Shown here: positions 1 to 9,584 of the stretch, one piece after another
Position numbering within the stretch: position 1 is the stretch's first letter
How the letters are laid out: each line of letters starts with the position of its first letter
Source of the DNA: Halorubrum sp. CSM-61
Lineage (GTDB): Archaea > Halobacteriota > Halobacteria > Halobacteriales > Haloferacaceae
Direction of reading: 5' to 3'
NCBI RefSeq assembly: GCF_003781945.1
Contig: NZ_RJJW01000003.1
Span: 46,866 to 110,865 of the forward strand
DNA length: 64,000 bases
Program-made: the position numbers and the translations under genes
Notes under the pieces: model-generated
Seen by the model: only the letters and a program-made list of their open reading frames with translations
Databases searched by the model: none
Told to the model about the DNA's origin: nothing

Positions 1-9
1 TGATCAGTG

Positions 10-408
10 ATGGAGGCGCTCAAGGCCGACGTCACGCAGGGGCTCTCGAAGGGCTCGCTCATCACGTGCGCCGACAACACCGGCGCCCGTGAGCTGAAGG
101 TGATCTCCGTGTCGGGCTACTCCGGCACGAAGAACCGCCACCCGAAGGCAGGTATCGGCGACAAGGTGACCGTCTCGGTCACCAAAGGGACCCCGGAGAT
201 GCGGCGGCAGGTGCTGGAGGCGGTCGTCGTCCGCCAGCGCAAGCCGATCCGTCGTCCGGACGGCACGCGCGTGAAGTTCGAGGACAACGCGGCCGTCATC
301 ATCGACGACCTCGACGAGCCGCGGGGCACGGAGATCAAAGGCCCCGTCGCCCGCGAGGTCGCCGAGCGCTTCGGGAGCATCGCCTCGACCGCGACGATGA
401 TCGTCTAA
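10..408 (+). CDS. rpl14: 50S ribosomal protein uL14 (L14)
   Basis: The 132-residue product is a large-subunit protein that sits at the subunit interface. The family signature [13 protein letters not shown] lies near residues 20-32, and the length fits archaeal uL14. An in-frame GTG lies 3 bases upstream, but the ATG at 10 gives the usual N-terminus. It is the first complete gene of the spc-type operon here, and uL24 starts 3 bases after its stop. The operon clearly continues to the left of the window. Confidence 0.96.
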   Translation: MEALKADVTQGLSKGSLITCADNTGARELKVISVSGYSGTKNRHPKAGIGDKVTVSVTKGTPEMRRQVLEAVVVRQRKPIRRPDGTRVKFEDNAAVIIDDLDEPRGTEIKGPVAREVAERFGSIASTATMIV

Positions 409-410
409 TC

Positions 411-767
411 ATGACGAAACAGCCACGCAAACAGCGAAAACGGTCGGAGACCGCGCCGCTCCACGAGCGGCAGAACCAGGTCCGGGCCACCCTCACGGAG
501 GATCTCCGCGAGGAGTACGGCCAGCGGAACGTCCGCGTCAACGCCGGCGACACCGTCGAGGTGCTTCGCGGCGACGCGGCCGGCACGGAGGCCGAGGTCG
601 TCTCGGTCGACCTGTCCGCGGAACGGATCACCGTCGAGGACGTCACCGTCGAGAAGGCGGACGGGGAGGAGGTTCCCCGCCCCATCCCGGCGAGCAACGT
701 CCGGGTGACCGAACTGGACCTGGAAGACGAGCGCCGGGAGGCGCGGCTCCAGGAGGATAACGAATGA
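411..767 (+). CDS. rpl24: 50S ribosomal protein uL24 (L24)
   Basis: The 118-residue product is a large-subunit assembly-initiator protein. A KOW motif is visible around residues 43-60 ([21 protein letters not shown] region). The N-terminal basic stretch KQPRKQRKR is typical of archaeal L24, and the acidic C-terminal tail is the haloarchaeal adaptation. Its stop overlaps the ATG of eS4 by four bases (ATGA), indicating translational coupling. Confidence 0.95.
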   Translation: MTKQPRKQRKRSETAPLHERQNQVRATLTEDLREEYGQRNVRVNAGDTVEVLRGDAAGTEAEVVSVDLSAERITVEDVTVEKADGEEVPRPIPASNVRVTELDLEDERREARLQEDNE

Positions 768-1477
768 CGCGACATCAGAAGCGACTGGCAGTACCGAACT
801 CCTGGCCGGTCGAGCGAAAGACGAACACGTTCACCGTCAAGGCCGGCGCCGGCCCGCACGGTGAGGCGGGCGTTCCGCTCGTCGTCCTGCTGCGGGACGT
901 GCTCGGCTACGTCGACTCGACGAAGGAGGCGCGCTACGCGCTGAACAACGACTCGGTCCTCGTCAACGGGGACGCAATTTCGGACGAGCAGCGTCCGATC
1001 GGGATGTTCGACATCCTGGCGTTCCCCGAGCGCGGGGAGTACTTCCGCGTCTTCCCCGACGAGGGCGGTCGGCTCGCGCTGACCTCCGTCGACGAGGAGG
1101 CCGCCGGAAGCCGGCTCGGGAAGATTACGAACAAGTCCGTCGTCCCCGGTGGCGACGCGCAGCTGACGCTGCACGACGGGACGAACGTCCTCGTGGACGC
1201 CGACACCGAGTACGACACGAAGGACTCGATCGTCGTCGACAACGAGTCGAAGGAGATCGTCGCCCACTTCGAGTACGAGGAGGGCGCCCTGGTCACCGCC
1301 GTCGCCGGCCAGCACGCCGGCCGAATCGGCGAAGTGACCGACATCGACGTGACGCTCGGCTCCGGCTCGAACACGGTCTTCGTCGGCGACGACGAGGACG
1401 GCTACGAGACGGTCGAGGAGTACCTCGTCGTCATCGACGAGAACTTCACCGACGAGACGGGTGATTCGGATGAGTGA
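764..1477 (+). CDS. rps4e: 30S ribosomal protein eS4 (S4e)
   Basis: The 237-residue small-subunit protein belongs to a family found only in archaea and eukaryotes. The N-terminal [16 protein letters not shown] is characteristic. An S4-like RNA-binding region follows at about residues 45-100, and a KOW-like segment ([11 protein letters not shown]) sits near residue 180. It occupies the conserved archaeal position between uL24 and uL5. The end overlaps the uL5 start at 1470 by eight bases. Confidence 0.96.
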   Translation: MTRHQKRLAVPNSWPVERKTNTFTVKAGAGPHGEAGVPLVVLLRDVLGYVDSTKEARYALNNDSVLVNGDAISDEQRPIGMFDILAFPERGEYFRVFPDEGGRLALTSVDEEAAGSRLGKITNKSVVPGGDAQLTLHDGTNVLVDADTEYDTKDSIVVDNESKEIVAHFEYEEGALVTAVAGQHAGRIGEVTDIDVTLGSGSNTVFVGDDEDGYETVEEYLVVIDENFTDETGDSDE

Positions 1478-1994
1478 AGCCGACAGCGCCGCTCACGAGA
1501 TGCGCGAACCGTACCTCGAGAAGGTCGTCGTCCACATGGGCGTCGGGCAGGGCGGTGAGCCGCTCGCGGACGCGGAGGAGATCATCGAGGAGATCACGGA
1601 CCAGCAGTCGGTTCGGACCACCTCGAAGCGCACCATCGCCGAGTTCGGGATCCGCAAGGGCGACCCGATCGGCGTCAAGGTGACGCTGCGGGGCGAGGAC
1701 GCACACGAGTTCCTCGCGACCGCGCTCGACGTCGTCGACGTCTCGCGGAGCCAGTTCGACGACACGGGCAACCTGAGCTTCGGGGTCGAGGACCACACCG
1801 ACTTCCCGAGCCAGGAGTACGACCCGAGCATCGGCATCTACGGCCTCGACGTGACGACGACGATCGTCCGTCCCGGCTACCGCGTGTCGAAGCGGGACAA
1901 GGCGACCGCCTCGATCCCCTCGAAACACCGGATGACCGCCGAGGACGCGGCCGCGTTCCTCGAAACGAACTTCGACGTTGAGGTAACGGAATGA
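1470..1994 (+). CDS. rpl5: 50S ribosomal protein uL5 (L5)
   Basis: The 174-residue protein contacts 5S rRNA in the central protuberance. The N-terminal [16 protein letters not shown] and internal [19 protein letters not shown] segments are standard archaeal uL5. The ATG at 1470 is preferred over the in-frame GTG at 1461 because it gives the family N-terminus with a short coupling overlap into eS4. The stop overlaps the uS14 start (ATGA). Confidence 0.95.
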   Translation: MSEADSAAHEMREPYLEKVVVHMGVGQGGEPLADAEEIIEEITDQQSVRTTSKRTIAEFGIRKGDPIGVKVTLRGEDAHEFLATALDVVDVSRSQFDDTGNLSFGVEDHTDFPSQEYDPSIGIYGLDVTTTIVRPGYRVSKRDKATASIPSKHRMTAEDAAAFLETNFDVEVTE

Positions 1995-2164
1995 GCGAAG
2001 CGAACAACGACACGGGCGAGCACGCGGCGAAGCGCACCGACTCCCGGCACACGTGCCGGCGGTGCGACCGCGAGCAGGGACTCGTCGGCAAGTACGACAT
2101 CAACCTCTGCCGGCAGTGTTTCCGCGAGGTCGCTCGAGACATGGGATTCGAGAAGTACAGCTGA
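1991..2164 (+). CDS. rps14: 30S ribosomal protein uS14 (zinc-binding form)
   Basis: This short 57-residue ORF fills the gap between uL5 and uS8. It reads as the C+ (zinc) form of uS14, with paired cysteines at C22xxC25 and C40xxC43 and the closing segment [15 protein letters not shown] typical of the family. It starts on an ATG overlapping the uL5 stop and ends two bases before the uS8 ATG. The protein sits in the small-subunit head near the decoding region. Confidence 0.95.
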   Translation: MSEANNDTGEHAAKRTDSRHTCRRCDREQGLVGKYDINLCRQCFREVARDMGFEKYS

Positions 2165-2166
2165 TC

Positions 2167-2559
2167 ATGACGGGAAACGATCCATTCACCAACGCGCTGG
2201 CCGGCATGGACAACGCCGAGAGCGTTGGCCACCTGTCGTACACGGTTGAGCCCGCCTCCAACATCATCGGCTCCGTCCTCGAGGTCCTCTACGACCGCGG
2301 GTACGTCGACGGCTTCGAGTACGTCGACGACGGGAAGGCCGGAAAGTTCGAGGTCGAACTGAAAGGAGCGATCAACGAGTGTGGCGCCGTCAAGCCCCGC
2401 TACTCCGCGGGTGCCGACGAGTTCGAGAAGTGGGAGAAGCGGTACCTCCCCGCCCGTGACTACGGGACGCTCATCGTCACGACGAGCCACGGCGTCATGA
2501 GCCACTACGAGGCCCGCGAAGAGGGTATCGGCGGCCAAGTGATCGCATACGTCTACTAA
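2167..2559 (+). CDS. rps8: 30S ribosomal protein uS8 (S8)
   Basis: The 130-residue small-subunit protein binds 16S rRNA helix 21. The start at 2167 gives MTGNDPFTNALAGMDNAE, the usual archaeal beginning. The C-terminal stretch ending GTLIVTTSHGVMSHYEARE and IGGQVIAYVY is diagnostic for uS8. It follows uS14 by two bases and precedes uL6 by two bases, inside one transcription unit. Confidence 0.95.
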   Translation: MTGNDPFTNALAGMDNAESVGHLSYTVEPASNIIGSVLEVLYDRGYVDGFEYVDDGKAGKFEVELKGAINECGAVKPRYSAGADEFEKWEKRYLPARDYGTLIVTTSHGVMSHYEAREEGIGGQVIAYVY

Positions 2560-2561
2560 CA

Positions 2562-3095
2562 ATGAACAGAGTCGAAATCGAGATTCCGGACGACGTCTCC
2601 GCCGAGACCGATCACCTCGAACTCACCGTCGAGGGTCCCAACGGGAGCGTCACGCGACGCCTCTGGTACCCCGACGTCGAGGTCACGGTCGAGGACGGTG
2701 TCGTCGCGATCGCTTCCGAGAACGAGGACGCGAAGACGAACGCCACGGTCGGCACCTTCGAGAGCCACGTCGCCAACATGATCCACGGCGTCACCGACGG
2801 ATGGGAGTACACGATGGAAGTGTACTACGCCCACTTCCCGATGCAGGTGACCGTGGAGGGCGACGAGGTCGTCATCGAGAACTTCCTCGGCGAGCGAGCG
2901 CAGCGACGCACTCCGATCCGCGGAGACACGGACGTACAGATCGACGGCGAGACGGTCACGCTCACGGGCTCCGACAAGGAGGCCGTCGGGCAGACCGCCG
3001 CCGACATCGAACAGCTGACGAAGGTGACCGACAAGGACACGCGCGTCTTCCAGGACGGCGTGTACATCGTCGAGAAGCCCACCGGAGGTGCCTAA
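2562..3095 (+). CDS. rpl6: 50S ribosomal protein uL6 (L6)
   Basis: The 177-residue protein lies near the factor-binding site of the large subunit. It shows the duplicated L6 fold. The second half contains VTLTGSDKEAVGQTAADIE, the conserved RNA-binding signature, and ENFLGERAQRRTPIRGD lies between the repeats. Length and order (uS8, uL6, eL32) match other archaeal spc operons. Confidence 0.95.
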   Translation: MNRVEIEIPDDVSAETDHLELTVEGPNGSVTRRLWYPDVEVTVEDGVVAIASENEDAKTNATVGTFESHVANMIHGVTDGWEYTMEVYYAHFPMQVTVEGDEVVIENFLGERAQRRTPIRGDTDVQIDGETVTLTGSDKEAVGQTAADIEQLTKVTDKDTRVFQDGVYIVEKPTGGA

Positions 3096-3098
3096 CCA

Positions 3099-3809
3099 AT
3101 GGCCGAAGAACTGGAAGACATCAGCGGTGTCGGTCCCTCGAAGGCGGACGCCCTTCGCGAGGCCGGCTACGAGACGGTCGAGGACGTGAAGGCCGCCTCC
3201 CAGTCGGAGCTCTCCGAGGTCGACGGCGTCGGCAACGCGCTCGCAGCGCGTATCAAGGCCGACGTCGGCGGGCTGGAGGTCGACGAGGAGGCGGACGCGG
3301 AGATCGAAGACGAGACGGACGAGGAGGAGGAGGCCGACGAGGCCGACGCCGACGAGGACGTCGAGACGGAGCTTCGCCCCCGCGGTCACGCCGACAAGAC
3401 GCCGGAACTGGACGACGAGACCGCTCGCGCGCTCGCACAGAAGCACCGCGAGGGGAAACCGCAGTTCAACCGGCAGGACTACCACAAGAAAAAGCGGATC
3501 CCGACGTCGTGGCGCAAGCCGCGCGGCGGGCTCTCCAAGCAGCGCCGTCGCATGAAGGCGAAGGGCCCCGTCGTCGAGGCGGGCTTCCGATCGCCGAAGG
3601 CGTCGCGCGACCTGCACCCGAGCGGCTTCGAGGAGGTCCGCGTGCACAACACGGACGACCTCGAGGGCGTCGACGGCGATACGCAGGCGGTACGGATCGC
3701 CTCGAAGGTCGGCGGTCGCAAGCGCGAACTGATCGAAGACGAGGCGGAGGAGCGGGGAATTCGCGTGCTGAACCCGACCTACGTCGAAGTGGAGGTCAAC
3801 GATGAGTGA
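3099..3809 (+). CDS. rpl32e: 50S ribosomal protein eL32 with N-terminal helix-hairpin-helix domain
   Basis: The 236-residue protein is about twice the length of ordinary eL32. Residues 1-65 form a helix-hairpin-helix-like domain with two GVG turns ([12 protein letters not shown] and [12 protein letters not shown]). A strongly acidic linker (about 66-92) follows, then the eL32 core with [15 protein letters not shown] and [13 protein letters not shown]. The fused HhH segment is known from haloarchaeal eL32. Its end overlaps the eL19 start by eight bases. Confidence 0.94.
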   Translation: MAEELEDISGVGPSKADALREAGYETVEDVKAASQSELSEVDGVGNALAARIKADVGGLEVDEEADAEIEDETDEEEEADEADADEDVETELRPRGHADKTPELDDETARALAQKHREGKPQFNRQDYHKKKRIPTSWRKPRGGLSKQRRRMKAKGPVVEAGFRSPKASRDLHPSGFEEVRVHNTDDLEGVDGDTQAVRIASKVGGRKRELIEDEAEERGIRVLNPTYVEVEVNDE

Positions 3810-4263
3810 TCTGAAGGCGCAGAAACGGCTCGCAGCGGACGAGCTGGACGTCGGCAAGGGCCGCGTCTGGCTCGACCCCGAGGCACAGGAGGAGATCGAG
3901 GACGCCATCACGCGAGAGGACGTCCGCGAGCTCATCGAACAGGGCACCATCCGCGCGAAGGACGCGAAGACGAACTCCCGCGGTCGGGCCCGCGAGCGCG
4001 CGGAGAAGCGCTCGTACGGTCATCAGTCGGGGGCCGGGACCCGGAAGGGGAAGTCCGGTGCGCGACAGAACACGAAGGACGACTGGAAGGCGCGGATCCG
4101 CGCGCAGCGCGCCCGCCTGAAGGAACTCCGAGACGACGAGAACGTGCTCGACGCCAGCGAGTACCGCACGCTCTACAACAAGGCGAGCGGTGGCGAGTTC
4201 GAGGACGTCGCGCGGCTGGAGGCGTACATCCAGACGCAGTACGGTTACGAGGTGACGGACTAA
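3802..4263 (+). CDS. rpl19e: 50S ribosomal protein eL19 (L19e)
   Basis: The 153-residue large-subunit protein opens with [20 protein letters not shown] and has the basic central segment [20 protein letters not shown], both standard for eL19. It begins inside the end of eL32, and its TAA overlaps the uL18 ATG by one base. It forms intersubunit bridges in the archaeal/eukaryotic ribosome family. Confidence 0.95.
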   Translation: MSDLKAQKRLAADELDVGKGRVWLDPEAQEEIEDAITREDVRELIEQGTIRAKDAKTNSRGRARERAEKRSYGHQSGAGTRKGKSGARQNTKDDWKARIRAQRARLKELRDDENVLDASEYRTLYNKASGGEFEDVARLEAYIQTQYGYEVTD

Positions 4264-4820
4264 TGGCGACAGGACCACGATACAAGGTGCCGATGCGGCG
4301 CCGCCGCGAGGTCCGGACGGATTACCATCAGAGGTTGCGCCTGCTGAAATCGGGCAAGCCTCGCCTGGTCGCCCGGGTGAGCAACGCTCACGTCAGGGCG
4401 CAGCTGGTGACTCCCGGATCCGACGGCGACGAGACCCACGCGGCCGCCTCCAGCGAGGAGCTCGCTGAGTACGGCTGGGACGCCCCCACGGGCAACCTCC
4501 CCAGCGCGTACCTCACCGGCTTCCTCGCGGGCGCCCGCGCCGTCGACGCCGGCCTCGACGAGGCCGTCCTCGACATCGGGCTCAACACGGCGACGCCCGG
4601 CAACAAGACGTTCGCAGTACAGGAAGGAGCGATCGACGCCGGCCTCGAGATCCCGCACAACGACGACGTGCTGGCCGAGTGGTCGCGCACGCGCGGCGAG
4701 CATATCGCCGCGTACGCCGACCAGCTCGACGAGCCGCTCTACAGCGGCGATTTCGACGCCGCAGACGTACCCGAGCACTTCGACGACGTGCTCGCGACAA
4801 TCCAGGAGGACCATGAGTAG
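4263..4820 (+). CDS. rpl18: 50S ribosomal protein uL18 (L18)
   Basis: The 185-residue protein binds 5S rRNA together with uL5. The basic N-terminus ([21 protein letters not shown]) and [22 protein letters not shown] are typical of archaeal L18. The protein is longer than bacterial L18, as expected for the archaeal/eukaryotic form. The end overlaps the uS5 start by eight bases. Confidence 0.95.
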   Translation: MATGPRYKVPMRRRREVRTDYHQRLRLLKSGKPRLVARVSNAHVRAQLVTPGSDGDETHAAASSEELAEYGWDAPTGNLPSAYLTGFLAGARAVDAGLDEAVLDIGLNTATPGNKTFAVQEGAIDAGLEIPHNDDVLAEWSRTRGEHIAAYADQLDEPLYSGDFDAADVPEHFDDVLATIQEDHE

Positions 4821-5460
4821 ACACAACGACGGCTGGGAACCGCGGACGCGACTCGGCCGCAAGGTACAGGACGGCGACATCTCGTCGATGGAACAGGCGC
4901 TCGACTCCGGCCTCCCGCTGAAGGAGGCCGAGATCGTCGACCAGCTCCTTCCGGGGCTGGAAGACGAGGTGCTGGACATCAACATGGTCCAGCGCATGAC
5001 CGACTCCGGCCGCCGCGTGAAGTTCCGCTGCGTGGTCGCCGTGGGCAACCGCGACGGCTACCTCGGCTACGCACAGGCCCGAGACGATCAGGTCGGCGGC
5101 GCCATCCAGAAGGCGATCGACGTCGCGAAGCTGAACATCATCGAGGTCGACCGCGGATCCGGGTCCTGGGAGGACCAGCCCGGCGGCACGAACTCCCTCA
5201 CCCGCAAGGCAGAGGGGAAGGCCGGCTCCGTCACCGTCGAGATCCAGCCCGCCCCGCAGGGGCTCGGGCTGGCCGCGGCGGAGACGGTCCGGAACATCTT
5301 GGAGCTCGCCGGCGTCGAGGACGCCTGGACGAACTCCGACGGTAACACCCGCACGACCGTGAACCTCGCGAAGGCGACGTTCAACGCCTTAGAGAACGCG
5401 GCGCAGTCCCGCACTCCGCAGCACGCGCGCGAGGTCCACTACGACGAGGTGAGCGAGTGA
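4813..5460 (+). CDS. rps5: 30S ribosomal protein uS5 (S5)
   Basis: The 215-residue small-subunit protein is involved in decoding fidelity. The double-stranded-RNA-binding-like S5 signature is visible in [19 protein letters not shown] (about residues 57-75), followed by the C-terminal domain with [17 protein letters not shown]. It starts inside the uL18 end, and its TGA overlaps the uL30 ATG by one base. Confidence 0.96.
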   Translation: MSRHNDGWEPRTRLGRKVQDGDISSMEQALDSGLPLKEAEIVDQLLPGLEDEVLDINMVQRMTDSGRRVKFRCVVAVGNRDGYLGYAQARDDQVGGAIQKAIDVAKLNIIEVDRGSGSWEDQPGGTNSLTRKAEGKAGSVTVEIQPAPQGLGLAAAETVRNILELAGVEDAWTNSDGNTRTTVNLAKATFNALENAAQSRTPQHAREVHYDEVSE

Positions 5461-5924
5461 TGCAAGCGATCGTGCAGCTCCGCGGCGACGTGAACCTGGA
5501 GTACGGCGTCGAGGACACCCTCGACATGCTGAACATCGGGCGCGTCAACCACGCGACGTTCGTCCCCGAGACGGACTCGTACCGCGGCATGATCACCAAG
5601 GTGAACGACGTCGTCGCGTTCGGGGAACCGAGCGCCGACGCGGTCGCGACCACCATCGCGCGACGCGGCGAGCCCCTCGAGGGCTCGGCCGACATCGACG
5701 ACGAGTGGATCGATGACAACACCGATTACGCCGATCTCGAGGCGCTGGCCGAGGCGCTCGTCGACGAGGAGACGACCCTGCGCGAGCAGGGCCTCTCGCC
5801 GACGCTCCGGCTCCACGCCCCCCGCGGCGGTCACGAGGGAATTAAACACCCCGTGATCGAGGGCGGCGAGCTCGGGAAACACAGCACCGAGGAGATCGAC
5901 GGTCTCCTGGAGGCGATGCGATGA
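5460..5924 (+). CDS. rpl30: 50S ribosomal protein uL30 (L30)
   Basis: The 154-residue protein is the long archaeal form of uL30. The N-terminal ferredoxin-like segment reads VQLRGDVNLEYGVEDTLDML, followed by LNIGRVNHATFVPET. The ATG at 5460 overlaps the uS5 stop. An in-frame GTG lies one codon earlier and is not needed. The stop overlaps the uL15 start (ATGA). Confidence 0.95.
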   Translation: MQAIVQLRGDVNLEYGVEDTLDMLNIGRVNHATFVPETDSYRGMITKVNDVVAFGEPSADAVATTIARRGEPLEGSADIDDEWIDDNTDYADLEALAEALVDEETTLREQGLSPTLRLHAPRGGHEGIKHPVIEGGELGKHSTEEIDGLLEAMR

Positions 5925-6418
5925 CGAGCAAGAAACGTCGACAGCGCGGGTCTCGGACGCACGGCGGCGGAACGCACAAGAACCGGCGCGGCGCCGGTCA
6001 CCGCGGCGGTCGCGGCGCGGCCGGCCGCGCGAAACACGAGTACCACAACTACCCGCCGCTCGGGAAGTACGGCTTCAAGCGACCCGAGAGCGCGCAGGTC
6101 GAGGTCCTCGAAGTGAAGGTCCAGAAGCTCGACGAGGACGCGGCGCTGTACGCCGCGGAGGACCTCGCCGAGGAGGACGGCGACGCGTACGTCGTCGACG
6201 CGCGCGACGTCGTCGAGGACGGCCACGAGGCCGACGTCGTGAAGGTGCTCGGCGGCGGACAGGTCCGCCGCGAGCTCCGCGTTACCGCGGACGCGTTCAC
6301 CGCCGGCGCGGTCGAACTCATCGAGGAGGCCGGCGGCGAGGCGACGCTCTCCGAGCGCGCCGAAGCGGCCGCTGACGAACCGGAAAGCACTTCCGACGAC
6401 GAGGACCACGAGGCGTAA
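5921..6418 (+). CDS. rpl15: 50S ribosomal protein uL15 (L15)
   Basis: The 165-residue large-subunit protein has the expected Gly/Arg-rich N-terminus (KKRRQRGSRTHGGGTHKN, then GAGHRGGRGAAGRAKHE) and a C-terminal KVLGGGQVRRELRVTADAF segment. The C-terminal tail is highly acidic. It is the last ribosomal gene of the run, and secY begins three bases after its stop, the standard archaeal arrangement. Confidence 0.95.
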   Translation: MTSKKRRQRGSRTHGGGTHKNRRGAGHRGGRGAAGRAKHEYHNYPPLGKYGFKRPESAQVEVLEVKVQKLDEDAALYAAEDLAEEDGDAYVVDARDVVEDGHEADVVKVLGGGQVRRELRVTADAFTAGAVELIEEAGGEATLSERAEAAADEPESTSDDEDHEA

Positions 6419-6421
6419 CCA

Positions 6422-7900
6422 ATGAGTTGGAAGGAGGTCGCCGAACCGGTGCTCACGCGGATGCCCGTCGTGGAGCGACCCGCGGGTCACGTTCCGTTCA
6501 AGCGGAAGCTCATGTGGACGGCCGGCATCCTGATCGTCTACTTCTTCCTGACCAACATCAACCCGTTCGGGTTGGCCGCGAGTCAGGGGACGGACTTCTT
6601 CGGGCAGTTCCGGTCGGTCCTCGCCGGGGAGTCCGGATCGCTGCTGCAGGTCGGTATCGGACCGATCGTCACGGCGTCCATCGTCCTACAGCTGCTGGGC
6701 GGTGCGAACCTGCTGGGGCTCGACACCGACGACCCGCGTGACCAGGTCCTGTACCAGGGCCTCCAGAAGCTGCTGGTGATCATCGTCACCGCCCTGACGG
6801 CGGCCCCGATGGTGTTCACCGGCGAGTTCCTTCCAGCGGACGAGGCGGTCGCGGGAGCGCTCGGAATTAGCACGTTCGGCGTCGAGGTGCTGATCTTCGC
6901 ACAGGTGTTCGTCGGCGGTGTCCTCCTCCTGTTCATGGACGAGATCGTGAGCAAGTGGGGGGTCGGCTCCGGCGTCGGCCTGTTCATCATCGCGGCCGTG
7001 AGCCAGCAGATCGTCGGCGGGTTCTTCAGCTTCTCGGCGCTCGGCGCGTCGGGGTTCTTCGCCAGCTGGTACGGCATCATCGTCGGTGACGTGCCGGTGT
7101 CGCTGTCGCCGTTCACGGCGGAGGGGCTCCAGAACCTACTCTTCGATCCCGGGAACATCTTGGCGCTTTTCACCACGCTGTTCATCTTCGGGATCGTCGT
7201 GTACGCGGAGTCGGTCCGCGTCGAGATCCCGCTGTCGCACGCGCGGGTCAAGGGCGCTCGCGGACGCTTCCCGGTGAAGCTCATCTACGCGTCCGTCCTG
7301 CCGATGATCCTCGTTCGCGCGCTGCAGGCGAACATCCAGTTCCTCGGGCAGCTCCTCTCCTCGCAGTGGGCGGGGATGCCCGAATGGCTCGGCGTCTACA
7401 ACGACGCCGGACAGCCCATCTCCGGGTTCTTCTACTACCTGAACCCGATCCAGGCCCGCACGGACTGGATGTGGTTCCTCGGTGAGATCCCGGCGTCGGT
7501 CGAACCGTGGATGATCGCGGTTCGGCTGCTTATCGACCTCACGTTCATGGTCGTCGGCGGCGCGATCTTCGCCATCTTCTGGGTCGAGACCACCGGGATG
7601 GGCCCGGAGGCGACGGCCAAGCAGATCCAGAACTCCGGGATGCAGATCCCCGGGTTCCGCCGGAATCCGCAGGTCGTCGAGAAGGTCATGGAGCGGTACA
7701 TCCCGCAGGTGACCGTCATCGGCGGCGCCCTCGTCGGGCTGCTCGCCGTCATGGCGAACCTGCTCGGCACCATCGGTCAGGTCTCCGGAACCGGGCTGCT
7801 GCTCGCGGTCTCCATCACGTACAAGCTGTACGAGGAGATCGCGGAAGAGCAGCTGATGGAGATGCACCCGATGATGCGCCAGATGTTCGGCAACGAGTGA
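6422..7900 (+). CDS. secY: Preprotein translocase subunit SecY
   Basis: The 492-residue integral membrane protein forms the core of the Sec protein-conducting channel. About ten hydrophobic segments are visible, beginning with LMWTAGILIVYFFL near residues 30-45. Conserved family pieces include GIGPIVTASIVLQLL (translocon plug/TM2 region) and the cytoplasmic-loop RFPVKLIYASVLP. It is cotranscribed with the ribosomal genes, directly after uL15, as in most archaea. Confidence 0.97.
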   Translation: MSWKEVAEPVLTRMPVVERPAGHVPFKRKLMWTAGILIVYFFLTNINPFGLAASQGTDFFGQFRSVLAGESGSLLQVGIGPIVTASIVLQLLGGANLLGLDTDDPRDQVLYQGLQKLLVIIVTALTAAPMVFTGEFLPADEAVAGALGISTFGVEVLIFAQVFVGGVLLLFMDEIVSKWGVGSGVGLFIIAAVSQQIVGGFFSFSALGASGFFASWYGIIVGDVPVSLSPFTAEGLQNLLFDPGNILALFTTLFIFGIVVYAESVRVEIPLSHARVKGARGRFPVKLIYASVLPMILVRALQANIQFLGQLLSSQWAGMPEWLGVYNDAGQPISGFFYYLNPIQARTDWMWFLGEIPASVEPWMIAVRLLIDLTFMVVGGAIFAIFWVETTGMGPEATAKQIQNSGMQIPGFRRNPQVVEKVMERYIPQVTVIGGALVGLLAVMANLLGTIGQVSGTGLLLAVSITYKLYEEIAEEQLMEMHPMMRQMFGNE

Positions 7901-7907
7901 GAACAGT

Positions 7908-7990
7908 TCTAGAACGTAAACGGGCGTTCTAGACGTTCTTACGCTGTTTTATTGGAACAGATTAGCTGACTCCGAAGCTAGTTTTGTCTT
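7908..7990 (+). terminator. Putative terminator region after secY
   Basis: The inverted repeat TCTAGAACG / CGTTCTAGA lies at 7908-7916 and 7925-7933. It is followed by a T-rich stretch (TGTTTTATT, 7945-7953) and then a small TAGCT/AGCTA hairpin before GTTTTGTC. Archaeal termination mainly needs oligo-T, so the T-tracts are the stronger signal. The site lies between the end of the ribosomal operon and the end of the convergent ATPase gene at 8030. Confidence 0.45.
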
Positions 7991-8029
7991 GAGCACCGGC
8001 TATCGAATCTCTCTGGCCTTGACTGCTCC

Positions 8030-9412
8030 CTACGCGTGTTTCGTGACATCTTCGAGGTCGAACAGCCGTACGTCACCGCGCTTGGACACGGCTTCCTGAA
8101 CGGACTGTGTCACACCATTCCGGGTGAATAAGGCGTACTTGGTGCTTCTCTCATCGCCGTCCGGCGTCCAGCGTATCTCGGCGGCATGGTCTTCGAGGGA
8201 GGCGAGAGCTCCGTAGTCAAGCGGTGCGTTCGTGAACTTGCATTCCCCCACGACCATCGTGCCGTCCGTGGTGAACCCGACGACGTTAACCTCGTGTTCC
8301 TTGTACCACCAGCGACCGATATCGAGGAACGTCTCTGCGGGATAGAGTCCCGGGAGTGCGTCTTGGCATAGTCTCTCGAATTCGCGACTCACGAAGTCCG
8401 GGAGCTCCGGTTCGATGACGGCGTCGTACGCGTTCTCTCCGAGCCGTTCGTATCGATCCTCCTTGCCGTAGACGAAGCGGAACCAGAACCGGAACAGCGG
8501 ATCCAAGATTCGATAGCGTCCCCGGCGTGACTTCGCCTTCTCTTCGGTGATCGGGACCTCCCGCTCGATGAGCCGCAACCGTTCCAACTTCTGTGTGTAT
8601 GTCGATATCTGCTTCCCATCGATTCCTATCGCTTGAGCGATCTCGTTCGACGTCGTCTTTCCGGCGGCGATGGCGGTGAGGATCGCAAAGTATCGGTTCG
8701 GGTCCGTGAGTTCGGTGCGGAGCACGTACTCCGGTTCGTTATGGAGATATCCCTTCTGAGAGAGGACTTCCTCGGTGAGAACCGCTCCGAGGTCTCGTCT
8801 GAGATCGACGCCATCGAGATAGTGCGGGACGCCTCCGAAGATTCCCCACGTGAAGATCCGCTCTTCGGGCGAATACTCGTCCGGAACGAACTCCTGTGCA
8901 GCAGCGAAACTGAGGGGCCGGAGGTCAAGTCGCTCCGTGAATCGTCCGTACAGGGGACTGTTCCCGAGAAGCGTCGCTTCCTCCATCATACTGATCGACG
9001 ATCCGACGAGGATGAACGTTCCCGAGGTGTTCTGGAGCCGCTGGTCCCACAGTCGCTGAATGACCGAAGGGAGACTCTCGTCGGCGTCGATGAGGTAGGG
9101 GAATTCGTCCAGAACCACGATTCCGTCTTGGTCGCCGAGATACCCGAGCAACGCTTCCCAGTTCTGCTTGATCTGCGTGATGCCGGGGAAGTTCTCGGAG
9201 GCGACATCGACGAACTCGTCAAGTTGTATCTGGGAGGTGGTCTCCGTGGCCTGATAGACGACTGCGCCGTCACGGTCGGAGAGCGAGTGCTGGACGAGCT
9301 GTGTCTTCCCGAGGCGTCGCCGACCGAAAATCACGACCATCTCTGCGTCATCGGATTCGTAGCATCCATGTAGTCGTGAGAGCTCATCGTCCCGATTCAC
9401 GAAGTGATCCAT
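8030..9412 (-). CDS. Archaeal ATPase (ATPase_2 family) with C-terminal DUF234 nuclease-like domain
   Basis: The 460-residue protein has an N-terminal STAND/AAA-like ATPase. The Walker A is FGRRRLGKTQLV (K36/T37), and a Walker B-type IVVLDEFPYLI lies near residue 100. A winged-helix-like segment (GIDGKQISTYTQKLERL) follows. The C-terminal DUF234 region has EVNVVGF and VVGECKF, a pattern resembling the E...ExK core of PD-(D/E)XK nucleases. These proteins are common in archaeal accessory regions; their cellular role is not established. GC is visibly lower than in the neighbouring operon, consistent with an acquired gene. Confidence 0.85.
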   Translation of the reverse strand: MDHFVNRDDELSRLHGCYESDDAEMVVIFGRRRLGKTQLVQHSLSDRDGAVVYQATETTSQIQLDEFVDVASENFPGITQIKQNWEALLGYLGDQDGIVVLDEFPYLIDADESLPSVIQRLWDQRLQNTSGTFILVGSSISMMEEATLLGNSPLYGRFTERLDLRPLSFAAAQEFVPDEYSPEERIFTWGIFGGVPHYLDGVDLRRDLGAVLTEEVLSQKGYLHNEPEYVLRTELTDPNRYFAILTAIAAGKTTSNEIAQAIGIDGKQISTYTQKLERLRLIEREVPITEEKAKSRRGRYRILDPLFRFWFRFVYGKEDRYERLGENAYDAVIEPELPDFVSREFERLCQDALPGLYPAETFLDIGRWWYKEHEVNVVGFTTDGTMVVGECKFTNAPLDYGALASLEDHAAEIRWTPDGDERSTKYALFTRNGVTQSVQEAVSKRGDVRLFDLEDVTKHA

Positions 9413-9450
9413 AGCCCCCCTCTACTGTGACAGAGAATAATACTTCCGGA

Positions 9451-9472
9451 TAGCCTATTTCGGAATAGGCTA
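9451..9472 (-). promoter_or_regulatory. Palindrome upstream of the ATPase/DUF234 gene
   Basis: TAGCCTATT and AATAGGCTA form a perfect 9-base inverted repeat around a 4-base centre. It lies 39-60 bases upstream of the ATPase start codon at 9412, where an operator or upstream promoter element would sit. A regulator site for the gene itself is an inference; a boundary hairpin is the alternative. Confidence 0.35.
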
Positions 9473-9584
9473 ACTAGAAATTGCTTATTCTCGATCCTCG
9501 CCGGTCGCGTGATAGCCGAACTTCGTCGTCCGACACGACGACGGTTCCATCGGTTCGTCGCCACGCGTCACCGCACCGTTTCGC

